Source: Rhodospirillales bacterium (lineage in GTDB: Bacteria > Pseudomonadota > Alphaproteobacteria > Rhodospirillales > Defluviicoccaceae). From it: 64,000 nucleotides of DNA. Of this stretch, positions 26,905 through 34,758 are shown piece by piece. A program made the position numbers and the translations under genes. Every line of letters begins with the position of its first letter. Within the stretch, counting starts at the first letter, position 1. A model generated the notes under the pieces. It was not told the origin of the DNA. It made no database searches and saw nothing but the letters and a program-made list of their open reading frames with translations. The stretch covers positions 33,944 to 97,943 of the forward strand of contig JAEULH010000041.1 of the NCBI GenBank assembly GCA_016793925.1. Reading direction: 5' to 3'.

Positions 26905-27765
26905 CTATTCCGTCGCCGGCGCTCGGCCCGCGCCGGTTGCGGCGGCGGGGCGCGAATAGACGTTGCCGCCCTTCTTGACGCGGGCGATCAGGGCGTACTC
27001 CGGCTCCAGCAGTTCGCGCAGCCTGGCCAAGTCGCCGGCCCCGATCGGCGCTCCGGCGACGCTCGCCTTTTCCCTGAACATCGCGAGGTCGAGACCCAGA
27101 CGGGCGGACAGCGCGCCCAGACCGGCGGCGTAGTCCTCGGTCATCAGCACGGCGTCGAGGCGCGACAATGCCGCGTGCGCCTCGTCAACCGAAAAGCCGG
27201 CAGAAAATGTGTACAGCTGGCGGAGCAGGTGCTCGCGCGGGATCCGGGTGAGGAATTCCGAAAACGACGCACCCAGCCATGGCCCTTCGGTCGCCCGCGA
27301 AGGATGACTGACGTCGCTGCGTTCCCATTCCGCCAGGACGTTGTAATGCGAAATCACCCGTTCCACCGGGTCGCGCAGGATGGTCACGGTGAAGGTGCGC
27401 GGCGGCAGGCGCAACTCGTGGGCTGGCGAATGCGAGCGGGCGAAGAAGTACGCGCCTCGATCGATCAGAAACTTGTTATGGGCGACAAAAACGCGCCCGC
27501 CGTGGACCATCCACCCCTGGCTCGCCAGCAACGGTTCCTTGTCGGCGAAGTCGGCGCCGCCGGTCGCGTAGAACGCTGCGTTCAGGCTGGTTCCGCCGGT
27601 GCGGCGGATGTGGTGGTGGTAGACCCTGGCGACCCCCTCCGGCAGCGGCACGCTCCGCGCCGCTTTCAGGGCCTTCCGGTCGCTCGCGTAGTAGCGAAGC
27701 GCCTGCAGACCGCGTTTCGCTCCGGTCGGCAGCAAATCCTGTATCCGCTTCGTTATTTGCCCCAT
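26905..27765 (-). CDS. Sulfotransferase-family protein
   Basis: A 286-residue protein. HIRRTGGTSLNAAF (about residues 52-65) matches the PAPS 5'-phosphosulfate loop. VTILRDPVERVISHYN (Arg131, Ser139) matches the 3'-phosphate motif. It is more distant from the sulfotransferase at 6691 than that one is from the standard family, and no transmembrane segment is evident. ATG 27765 has GAGG upstream; a longer frame to 28023 is cysteine- and arginine-rich and overlaps the divergent gene. The acceptor is unknown. It is isolated between the XRE terminator and scpB, so its link to the polysaccharide locus is uncertain. Confidence 0.75.
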   Translation of the reverse strand: MGQITKRIQDLLPTGAKRGLQALRYYASDRKALKAARSVPLPEGVARVYHHHIRRTGGTSLNAAFYATGGADFADKEPLLASQGWMVHGGRVFVAHNKFLIDRGAYFFARSHSPAHELRLPPRTFTVTILRDPVERVISHYNVLAEWERSDVSHPSRATEGPWLGASFSEFLTRIPREHLLRQLYTFSAGFSVDEAHAALSRLDAVLMTEDYAAGLGALSARLGLDLAMFREKASVAGAPIGAGDLARLRELLEPEYALIARVKKGGNVYSRPAAATGAGRAPATE

Positions 27766-27983
27766 GGGAGTGCCTCGATCCCTTTGCCTCGCCCCGCTTG
27801 CGGCGGAGCTATAGCACGATCGCCGGCGGTGCGCATGCGCACAAGGCGCTGCGTCCCCGCAGCCGCTCTGCCGGCGCTGGCTTGGCGCGACAAGGGATGT
27901 CTTGGCGACGGGTGGGCGGCAATCTATCGTCACGACGCCGGCGCCGCCGGCCTCGCAGGATAGACGTTTGAACGGAGTCCCCG

Positions 27984-28763
27984 ATGTCCTTGATCCGCAC
28001 AGAGTGCGAGGACGCGATTGCAACCATCGTCATGACCCACATCGAAAAGCGCAACGCTCTGAGCGAAGCGCTTATCTGCGAAATCACGACGGCGCTGGAG
28101 GCTTTCCGCGAGCAGAACGCGCGCGTCGTCGTGCTGCGAGCGCCGCCGCAGGCCAAGGTCTGGTCCGCCGGGCACGATGTCGGCGAGATCCCCAATCGGG
28201 GCCGCGACCCGCTCGGCTGGGCCGATCCGCTCCGGGTTGTCGTTCGCGCGCTGCAAGAGTTCCCGGCGCCGATCATTGCCCTGATCGAGGGCGGCGTCTG
28301 GGGCGGCGGCTGCGAGGTCGCGATGGCCTGCGACATCCTTGTCGCAACCGCCGACGCCACCTTCGCCATCACGCCGGCGAAGCTCGGCCTGCCCTACAAC
28401 CTCGGCGGCCTCCTGACGATGCTGAACGCGGTGCCGCTGCCGGTCGCCAAGGAAATGCTGTTCACCGCCCAGCCGATCCCCGCAAGCCAGGCGCTCAATC
28501 TCGGGATCATCAACTACGTCAAACCGGCCGACGAGATCGAAGCCTTCGTCTATACGATCGCCCAGCAGATTGTGACCAACGCACCGCTCAGCATCGCCGT
28601 CATGAAGGAGGAACTGCGGCTGTTGGCCAGCGCGCACGCGATCACCCCGGAGCTGTTCGAGCGGATGCAGGGCCTGCGCCGCATCGTCTATGACAGCAAC
28701 GACTACGCCGAAGGCCTCGCCGCGTTCCGCGAAAAGCGCAAACCCCGCTTCAGCGGAACGTAG
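27984..28763 (+). CDS. scpB: Methylmalonyl-CoA decarboxylase
   Basis: A 259-residue crotonase-fold enzyme that closely follows E. coli ScpB as I recall it: VWSAGHDVGEIPN and GRDPLGWADPLR, then GGVWGGGCEVAMACDILVA, TPAKLGLPYNLGGLL, and the C-terminal MQGLRRIVYDSNDYAEGLAA. ScpB decarboxylates (R)-methylmalonyl-CoA to propionyl-CoA. No methylmalonyl-CoA mutase or propionyl-CoA:succinate CoA-transferase lies in this window, so it is an orphan here. The start is ATG 27984 with a GGAG site. Its 3' end overlaps the convergent membrane-fusion gene by 14 bp. Confidence 0.88.
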   Translation: MSLIRTECEDAIATIVMTHIEKRNALSEALICEITTALEAFREQNARVVVLRAPPQAKVWSAGHDVGEIPNRGRDPLGWADPLRVVVRALQEFPAPIIALIEGGVWGGGCEVAMACDILVATADATFAITPAKLGLPYNLGGLLTMLNAVPLPVAKEMLFTAQPIPASQALNLGIINYVKPADEIEAFVYTIAQQIVTNAPLSIAVMKEELRLLASAHAITPELFERMQGLRRIVYDSNDYAEGLAAFREKRKPRFSGT

Positions 28764-29793
28764 CCGCTGCGGCGACGGCGCTCGAAACCAGGTCCGACAG
28801 CCAGCCGCGCCCGGAAACCGTCACCTTGGCGAACAGGGGCAGCCGGTCCGGATCGGCGAGCGTGATGCGCACGACCTGGCCGCGCTGGCGCGGCTGAAAC
28901 GTCTTCTGGAATTCCGGCGGGAGCTGGTCGGCGACCGGCAGGACATCGCTCACCACGCCCGAAGCCTGGACGAAACCGCTCGACAACTCCACCGGGTCGC
29001 CCGGTTGCACGGTGTACAGACCGCCGGTTTCGAGGTAGGCGAGGACGAAGCGCTCCGGGCGGTAGAGCACCAGCAGCGGCTCGCCCGGACTGACGACCTC
29101 TCCCGGGCGCGCCATCCGCAGGCCGACGGTGCCGGCGACCGGCGCGCGAATGAGGCCGTCGCCGTAGGCGCCGCGCAGATCGTCCAGGGCCGTGGTGGCG
29201 TCGCCGATCGCCCCGCCGACAACGCCGAGGGCGTCGCCGGCGCTCGCGAGCGAGGCGCTGAGTTCGGCGACCCGTTCCCTGGTCTCGAAGCGGTCGCGCA
29301 GGGTCTGCATCCACAGCGTCAGGCCGATGTCGCCGGCGCCGCGGTAGCTCTCGATCTTCCTCAGCGCCGTCTCAGCCTCGCCGGCGCGGTGGCGCGCGAC
29401 CGGAAGAACGGCCTCGGCGACGCGTGTTTCCCGTTCGAGCTCCAGCCTGCGCACGAGCAGATCGGCGTTGCGCGCGGTCAGGAGTGCGATGTCCTGGGCC
29501 AATGCGACCGAGCTGACCCGGGCGACGACGGATCCGGCTTCGACCACCGCTCCGGGCGAGGTCTCTGTCTGGATCACCTGGGCGGCGAACGGAACTGCCA
29601 CGGAGACATGCTCGGCGACGACGAGGCCGTCGGCGCGCAGGCGTAGCAGCGAGCCGACGAAGAGGTCGCCGACCCAGAGAAAGAAGGCGGCGATCAGGGC
29701 GAGATAGACCCATTGGCCGAAGCGCCCCTTCGCCGCGCGGGCGTCGTTGCCGAAGGTATCGACGACGGGAGCGCGGCGCAGGCGACGGATCAA
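28750..29793 (-). CDS. HlyD-type membrane fusion protein of an exopolysaccharide operon
   Basis: A 347-residue inner-membrane-anchored periplasmic protein. One TM segment (about residues 28-50, VYLALIAAFFLWVGDLFVG) is followed by a barrel-sandwich half-motif (VIQTETSPGAVVEAGSVVA), a coiled-coil hairpin (about residues 105-220), and the second half-motif RAPVAGTVGLRMARPGEVVS. It is shorter than Alg44-type fusions and I see no PilZ domain. ATG 29793 overlaps the GT2 stop (ATGA), so the two proteins are likely made together, with this one guiding the polymer across the periplasm. Confidence 0.85.
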   Translation of the reverse strand: MIRRLRRAPVVDTFGNDARAAKGRFGQWVYLALIAAFFLWVGDLFVGSLLRLRADGLVVAEHVSVAVPFAAQVIQTETSPGAVVEAGSVVARVSSVALAQDIALLTARNADLLVRRLELERETRVAEAVLPVARHRAGEAETALRKIESYRGAGDIGLTLWMQTLRDRFETRERVAELSASLASAGDALGVVGGAIGDATTALDDLRGAYGDGLIRAPVAGTVGLRMARPGEVVSPGEPLLVLYRPERFVLAYLETGGLYTVQPGDPVELSSGFVQASGVVSDVLPVADQLPPEFQKTFQPRQRGQVVRITLADPDRLPLFAKVTVSGRGWLSDLVSSAVAAAATFR

Positions 29794-31055
29794 TAGAGGG
29801 GCGCCTGCTTGCGAACCCGCGCAGGCACGTACGCGTCATGGAACGACCGGCGGAAGATCCATTCCTGGGCGTAGGCGACGAGCCGGATGGCGCGCACGAA
29901 ATAGGCGTTGAAGGCGCCGAACAGAAGCGCGTACGGCAGGGCCCGGCCAAGGCCGGGGCGATCGACGACGACCAGCGCGGCGAGAAACGAGATCAGGTCG
30001 AGGACGACGTAGCCCAGCGTCACGCTGCCGAGAATCATCCACGCGGCGTCCCCGTAGGTGACCAGCAGCCAGCCGAGGTAGACAGGGAAAACCAGCGTCA
30101 CCAGCAGGTTGGTGACGATGTAGTCGAACTGGTGGACCAGGTCGGTCGCGGTCGCGCCGCGGTCGCGGGGATCGAGGATGCGCCGGTGCTTGCGCAGGCG
30201 GATGCGCAGGGCGTCGCGCTCCCAGCGCAGCCGCTGGCGAACGAAGGCGGGGACCGTGGCCGGCACGTCGGTCAGGCACCAGGCGTTGTGGGCGAAGCGG
30301 ATCCGCCAGCCGGCCTGGCGCAGACGCAGGGTCAGGTCGAGATCCTCCCCCGGCCCAACGTCCATGCCGCCGACCCCTTCGAGCGCGACGCGACGGAAGG
30401 CGCTGAACGCGCCCGATGCGCAGGCGACGACGTTGAAAAAGTCGAGCGCGCGCTTTCCGAGCGAGATGCCGATGACGTACTCGACGACCTGCATCCGGGC
30501 GATGAACGAGGCGCCGGCGTTGCGCACGGCGATGTTGCCGCAGACGGCGCCGACTTCCGGGTTGGCCAGCGGGCAAACGATATTCTCGATGGCGTCGCGG
30601 TCGAAGGTGCAGTCGACGTCGACATTGACCACGGCCTCGCCGCGCGCTCGCGACAGGGCGAGGTTGCAGGCGCTCGACTTGCCGCAGCGCACTCTGCAGA
30701 CGAGCGCGACGTCGATCAGGTTTTCCGCGCGGAGGCGGTAGAGTTCGTCGGCCATGCCGTCGGTCGAGCCGTCGTCGACGCAGATGATTTCCAGGTCGCG
30801 AACGGTTTGCTCGCGCAGGGAGATGACGCAGCGGCGAATGCTCGCAGCCTCGTTGTGGCCGGCGATAATGATGCTGACGGTGGGTAGGCGAACGGCACCT
30901 TTCCCGCGTCGACGCGAACCCAGCTCGACGAGAAGGACGGCGAGAAAGCCGAAGGTGTAGCGCGGCAGGTCGAGAATGATCGAAAACGAGAAGGCGGCGA
31001 GAAGAGCCGCCGCGTCCATGCTCAGCAGGTAGTAGAGCGGATCCGAAGGCGTCAC
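29790..31055 (-). CDS. Processive GT2 polysaccharide synthase, membrane-bound
   Basis: A 421-residue membrane glycosyltransferase. N-terminal TM segments precede a GT2 domain (about residues 55-290) with IIAGHNEAASIRRC, VDDGSTDGM, DVDCTFDRD, GEDLDLTLRL and RQRLRWERD. The last is the QxxRW motif of processive synthases such as cellulose synthase, Alg8 and hyaluronan synthase. Further TM segments fill the C terminus. Its start is GTG 31055 within a GTGA overlap with the zinc-ribbon gene. It would polymerise and export a sugar chain; no PilZ domain or cellulose-type accessory genes are present, so the polymer is not identified. Confidence 0.88.
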   Translation of the reverse strand: MTPSDPLYYLLSMDAAALLAAFSFSIILDLPRYTFGFLAVLLVELGSRRRGKGAVRLPTVSIIIAGHNEAASIRRCVISLREQTVRDLEIICVDDGSTDGMADELYRLRAENLIDVALVCRVRCGKSSACNLALSRARGEAVVNVDVDCTFDRDAIENIVCPLANPEVGAVCGNIAVRNAGASFIARMQVVEYVIGISLGKRALDFFNVVACASGAFSAFRRVALEGVGGMDVGPGEDLDLTLRLRQAGWRIRFAHNAWCLTDVPATVPAFVRQRLRWERDALRIRLRKHRRILDPRDRGATATDLVHQFDYIVTNLLVTLVFPVYLGWLLVTYGDAAWMILGSVTLGYVVLDLISFLAALVVVDRPGLGRALPYALLFGAFNAYFVRAIRLVAYAQEWIFRRSFHDAYVPARVRKQAPLY

Positions 31056-32380
31056 CTGGCCGCCTCGAGGTCGCCGAGCAAGACCCGCGGATCGACCAGC
31101 CGGGCGTCCGGGTCGAGTTCGACCGCGACGACCGCCCTCACCCGCCGGACGATCCGCTCGGCGGCGGCTTTCGCCGCGTCGGCCGCTGTTTCCGGCAGAT
31201 AGATGATCGCCCCGTTGTCGCGGCCGACGACGAGGTCGATCTCGCGGAGCTCGCCGCGAACGGCCTCCACGGCGAGCGCGCGGGCGCGCTCGGCGAAACG
31301 CGCGCCCTGGCCTGCCGCGACCGCCGGCAGCGCCTGCAAGGCGAGCTCGATCAGGGCCGGACCGCGGCGGCCGTGGCCTTCGAGCGCAAGTCCTTGGCGA
31401 AGCAGAAAAAGGAGCGTCTCGCGAGCGGGCGGCGGCGGCGCAATGGCGGGATCGAGCGCGCCACGGGCGATGGCGTCCTCGCCGGCGGCGGTCAGCGCAT
31501 ACGAATACCAGTCGCAGGTGGATACGGCGCGGGCGTCATGGTGGGCGCCGCAGTCGACGCAGCGAAAGCCGATCACCGGCTCGCCGTCGACGTGGCCGCA
31601 GCCGTTGCAGACCGTCGCCATTCCCGGCTTGGCGTAGTCGACCCCGAAGTGGCGGAGGGACCGCCGGCACTTCGGGCAGACCAGGAGGTCGCCGGAGCGG
31701 AAGGCCCGTTCGAGGGCCATGTGGGCGCAGGCGAAATGGTGGACCGTTGGCTCCTCGTCGATGTCGGCGCCGCGGCATGCGGAGCATTCCTCGCGCACGC
31801 AAAGGCGCGCCGAGCGGCACCGCGGACAGACATGGAGGCGGTCGAAGAACGTTCGCGCGAGAAGACCGGCGTCGGCCAGCCGCTCGGCGTGACGCCGCGG
31901 CGCGGTGATGTGGCCCGCCGCCGGGTAATGGACGAGATCCGGCACGGCAGCGCTCAATACGGCGGCGAGCCCGGTCTTCCGCGTCGCGCAGCGGGCCAGC
32001 AGCAGGAGCGCCGGATCGCTCGCCCGCCGGACCGGCTCCGGCAACGCCTCGACCCGTCGGACGATCTCGGCGGCCTCGGCCAGGACGTCGCCAACCGAAG
32101 CCAGGCCGGCGACGCCCACCCGGACCTCGGCATGCGCGACCGGTGTCGGCGAGACATCGACGATCGGCGCAAGCGGCACACGGGAGCGCTCGACGATGGT
32201 CCGCGCCTCGTCGGCGCCGGTGCCCTCGCCGAGAACGATCGCATCGAACTCGGCGTCGGGATCCAGCACCAGACGCCAGGACAAGGGGTGCCAATCGCCC
32301 GGCGGCAGCGCGCCAAGGATGAGAAGCCGCGGCAGGCAACCGGACCTTACGCTCTGTTCGAGCGGGCTGATTTTGACCAA
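31052..32380 (-). CDS. Zinc-ribbon protein with degenerate GGDEF-like C terminus
   Basis: A 442-residue soluble protein, first gene of the exopolysaccharide operon. Residues 17-110 look like a small alpha/beta, receiver-like domain. Residues 185-280 carry paired cysteines: CPRC, CVREECSAC, HFACAH, CPKC, CNGC and CVDC, matching what I recall of the TackOD1 metal-binding output domain. Residues 340-425 follow the GGDEF fold (REIDLVVGRDNGAIIYLPET), but the catalytic signature is GRDNG, so no diguanylate cyclase activity is expected. The start is TTG 32380 with GAGGG upstream. It probably senses a signal and controls the downstream synthase; the domain assignments are by eye. Confidence 0.68.
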   Translation of the reverse strand: MVKISPLEQSVRSGCLPRLLILGALPPGDWHPLSWRLVLDPDAEFDAIVLGEGTGADEARTIVERSRVPLAPIVDVSPTPVAHAEVRVGVAGLASVGDVLAEAAEIVRRVEALPEPVRRASDPALLLLARCATRKTGLAAVLSAAVPDLVHYPAAGHITAPRRHAERLADAGLLARTFFDRLHVCPRCRSARLCVREECSACRGADIDEEPTVHHFACAHMALERAFRSGDLLVCPKCRRSLRHFGVDYAKPGMATVCNGCGHVDGEPVIGFRCVDCGAHHDARAVSTCDWYSYALTAAGEDAIARGALDPAIAPPPPARETLLFLLRQGLALEGHGRRGPALIELALQALPAVAAGQGARFAERARALAVEAVRGELREIDLVVGRDNGAIIYLPETAADAAKAAAERIVRRVRAVVAVELDPDARLVDPRVLLGDLEAAR

Positions 32381-32430
32381 GCGGCGTCCCTCACTTCAGC
32401 CACGAGCCGAAGTTCGTGCAAAGGCGCCAC

Positions 32431-32459
32431 TAGATACCCTGTTTGGGTTAAACTGTCAA
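32431..32459 (-). promoter_or_regulatory. Promoter of the exopolysaccharide operon with an inverted repeat in its spacer
   Basis: On the minus strand, a consensus -35 TTGACA (32459-32454) and -10 TATCTA (32436-32431) are separated by exactly 17 bases. The spacer reads GTTTAACCCAAACAGGG, and with the next bases forms ACCC-N5-GGGT, an inverted repeat in a classic repressor position. Transcription would start about 45 bases before the TTG start of the zinc-ribbon gene. Confidence 0.65.
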
Positions 32460-32474
32460 CCTGCGGTCCGGATG

Positions 32475-32873
32475 TCAGTCGGCGAACGTGCCAACGGCGG
32501 CAGCGATGGCCAGGGCGGCGCCGGCAATGAGCACGAGGAAGGTCAGCGACATGCCGATGGTGCGCCCGGGAATGCTGTGCGCCGACAGCGACCACGCGTG
32601 CGTGATACGACCGACGACGAGAGCCACGCCGAGCGCGTGCAGCATCCACGCGGGCGGTCCCGCCTGCTCCGCGGCCAGCATCAGGATGAGCGCGATGGGG
32701 ACGTACTCCGTGAAGTTGCCTTGGGCGCGGATCCGCCGCGCCAGCGTGTCGTCGCCGCCGTCTCCGATGGCGACGCGGCTTCGCCGGCGAACCGCGATAA
32801 CGCGCATGGAAAGGACAAGCAGGATCAGGGCAAGGATCGCGGCGTAGAGCGCGGTAACGTAGAGGATCGGCAT
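32475..32873 (-). CDS. MAPEG-family membrane protein
   Basis: A 132-residue inner-membrane protein with four hydrophobic segments. RRIRAQGNFTEYVPIALILM is the MAPEG signature (RAxxNxxEYxP), and ALGVALVVGRITHAWSLSAH is the third-helix motif. MAPEG proteins include glutathione transferases of membrane-bound eicosanoid metabolism and poorly known bacterial members, often assumed to act in detoxification. ATG 32873 starts the first helix directly; the longer frame is not protein-like. It lies 70 bp after the znuB stop on the same strand and may be transcribed with it. Confidence 0.85.
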   Translation of the reverse strand: MPILYVTALYAAILALILLVLSMRVIAVRRRSRVAIGDGGDDTLARRIRAQGNFTEYVPIALILMLAAEQAGPPAWMLHALGVALVVGRITHAWSLSAHSIPGRTIGMSLTFLVLIAGAALAIAAAVGTFAD

Positions 32874-32943
32874 GGGTGCACCGTCAGGATCAGAAAGGTC
32901 GTACCGGTGCGGACAATACAGCGGCGACGGCGTTTGTGTACCG

Positions 32944-33780
32944 TCATGAGGAGTTCCCATTGCGGAATAACGAAGCCGACAGCGCCCGCCAGCGTGAGAG
33001 CGGCAACAGGCCGACGGCGAAAATGCCGGCCGCGGCGAGGACGATGGACGGGCCCGAGGGCGTGTCGAAGCGCAACGAGGCGCCCAGCCCGAGGACAACG
33101 GCGAGGCAGGCGAGGATCGCGGCGAGAGCGGCCATGGCCTCGGGCGTCGTCGCGTAACGGCGGGCGGCGGCGGCGGGTATGATCAGCAGCGAGGTGATCA
33201 GCAGGATACCGACGACCTTCATCGCCAGCGCGATCACCATCGCGACGAGAATCATGAACGCGAACTGCGCCGGCGCCGCGGCGACGCCTTCGGCGCGGGC
33301 AAGGTCTTCATGAACGGTCACGGCGAGTAGCGGCCGCCAGAAAAAGGCCAGCCCGGCCAGCGCCAACGCCCCGCCGACATAAATGATCGCGATATCGGCC
33401 CTGCTGACCGCGAGGACGTCCCCGAACAGATAGCCGAGAAGGTCGACGCGGAGCCAGGCCATCGCCCCGATCGCCACCAGGCCCAGCGACAAGCTGGCGT
33501 GCGACAGGATCCCGAGCAAGGTATCCGGCGTCAGCCACGGCCGACGCCGTTGGAGCAAAAGGAGCAGGCAGGCGATGGCGACGGTAACGCCGAGAATGGC
33601 GAGCGTCAGGTCGATGGAGAGAAGAAAGCCGAGGGCGACGCCCAGCAGCGCCGAGTGGGCCATGGTGTCGCCGAAGTAGGCCATGCGCCGCCAGACGATG
33701 AAACAGCCGAGCGGCCCGGCGACGACGGCGACGCCGAGCCCGGCAACCAGCGCCCGGACCGCGAAATGGTCAAGATCCAC
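32944..33780 (-). CDS. znuB: Zinc ABC transporter permease ZnuB
   Basis: A 278-residue inner-membrane permease of the ABC-3 family with about eight TM helices. Characteristic segments are CFIVWRRMAYFGDTMAHSAL, VDLLGYLFGDVLAVS and VVGILLITSLLIIPAAAARR. It would form the Zn2+ channel driven by ZnuC and fed by ZnuA. Start GTG 33780 overlaps the znuC stop by 11 bp, and begins MDLDHFAVRALVAGL. The pair is divergent from znuA across an 80-bp intergenic region. Confidence 0.92.
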   Translation of the reverse strand: MDLDHFAVRALVAGLGVAVVAGPLGCFIVWRRMAYFGDTMAHSALLGVALGFLLSIDLTLAILGVTVAIACLLLLLQRRRPWLTPDTLLGILSHASLSLGLVAIGAMAWLRVDLLGYLFGDVLAVSRADIAIIYVGGALALAGLAFFWRPLLAVTVHEDLARAEGVAAAPAQFAFMILVAMVIALAMKVVGILLITSLLIIPAAAARRYATTPEAMAALAAILACLAVVLGLGASLRFDTPSGPSIVLAAAGIFAVGLLPLSRWRALSASLFRNGNSS

Positions 33781-34678
33781 CGTCGCCCTCCGGCCGAGGC
33801 GCGACGTCAGCGCCCGCCCCCCTCTCCCCGGCGTCATCGGTCGGTTCGACGACCGCGCCGGCAAGATCGTGGGCATGATTGTGATGATGCGCATAGACGC
33901 CCAGCGCCGCCGCCGCGCGCGGCCCGAACAGCCGGACGAACTCCGGGTCGCGACCGACCGAAGCCGGACCGCCGGCGCAACAGACATGGCGGTTGAGGCA
34001 GATCACCCTGTCGGTCGCCGCCATGACCGTGTGCAGGTCGTGGGAGACCATCAGGACGCCGCAGCGGCGCCGCTCCCGGATCGCGCCGATCAGTTCGTAT
34101 AGCGCGGCCTCTCCGGCGAAATCGACGCCCTGGACCGGCTCGTCGAGGACCAGAAGCTGCGGCTCGCGGAGCAGGGCGCGCGCCAGCAGAACGCGCTGGA
34201 ACTCGCCCCCGGAGAGGGCCTGCACCGGCGCTTCGAGGAGCGCGGCGACACCCGTTTCGGCCAGCGCGGCGCGCACCGCGGCGAGCGGGCGACGGGCGGT
34301 CAGCGTCATCAGCCGCTTGACGCTGAGCGGCAGCACCGGGTCGATGGCAAGCCGCTGCGGTACATAGCCGACGCGCAGCCGGGGACGACGCTCGATCTCG
34401 CCGCTCGTCGGCGGCAGGAGGCCGAGGAGAACGCGCACCAGGCTGGTCTTGCCCGCGCCGTTCGGGCCGATGAGCGACAGGATCTCGCCGTCGCGCACGC
34501 GGATCGCGACGTTTTCGAGGATCTGGACCCGGCCGAGCCTCAGGGAGATGTCCCGGGCCGAGATCAGGATGCCCGTGGCGGTCGCGGCATCTTCGTCATG
34601 CCCTTCGTCGAGACGGTCCGCCACCTTGTGTCGCAACCTGTTGCTCACCCGTTGATGCGCGCGCGCTTTCAGCGCCAT
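33770..34678 (-). CDS. znuC: Zinc ABC transporter ATP-binding protein ZnuC
   Basis: A 302-residue ATPase. Walker A is [10 protein letters not shown], the signature is ALSGGEFQRVLLARALLREP, Walker B is LLVLDEPVQGVD, and the switch His is in VLMVSHDLHTVM. The PVQGVD variant and the loop CLNRHVCCAGGPASV are typical of ZnuC rather than other metal ABC ATPases. The first ~40 residues are an unusual charged extension (HKVADRLDEGHDEDAAT), so a start near residue 40 is possible. The C-terminal tail contains a His run (YAHHHNHAHD) that may bind zinc. Confidence 0.92.
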   Translation of the reverse strand: MALKARAHQRVSNRLRHKVADRLDEGHDEDAATATGILISARDISLRLGRVQILENVAIRVRDGEILSLIGPNGAGKTSLVRVLLGLLPPTSGEIERRPRLRVGYVPQRLAIDPVLPLSVKRLMTLTARRPLAAVRAALAETGVAALLEAPVQALSGGEFQRVLLARALLREPQLLVLDEPVQGVDFAGEAALYELIGAIRERRRCGVLMVSHDLHTVMAATDRVICLNRHVCCAGGPASVGRDPEFVRLFGPRAAAALGVYAHHHNHAHDLAGAVVEPTDDAGERGAGADVAPRPEGDGGS

Positions 34679-34710
34679 GGTCCAGAAAGCGCGCCCAGAA
34701 CCCGATCAGA

Positions 34711-34723
34711 GCCTATAACATCG
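34711..34723. promoter_or_regulatory. Possible Zur operator half-site between znuC and znuA
   Basis: GCCTATAACATCG contains ATAACAT (minus strand ATGTTAT), which matches one half of the alphaproteobacterial Zur box as I recall it (TGTTATAACA). The other half is degenerate. It sits in the 80-bp divergent region where a zinc repressor would be expected. Confidence 0.35.
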
Positions 34724-34758
34724 CGCGTACCGTCATTCCATTGCCGCCGGAGCACGCC

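Noticed and set aside
31052..32380. Active diguanylate cyclase
   Set aside because: The GGDEF signature is replaced by GRDNG and metal/GTP-binding residues are missing, so only a degenerate, regulatory domain is supported.
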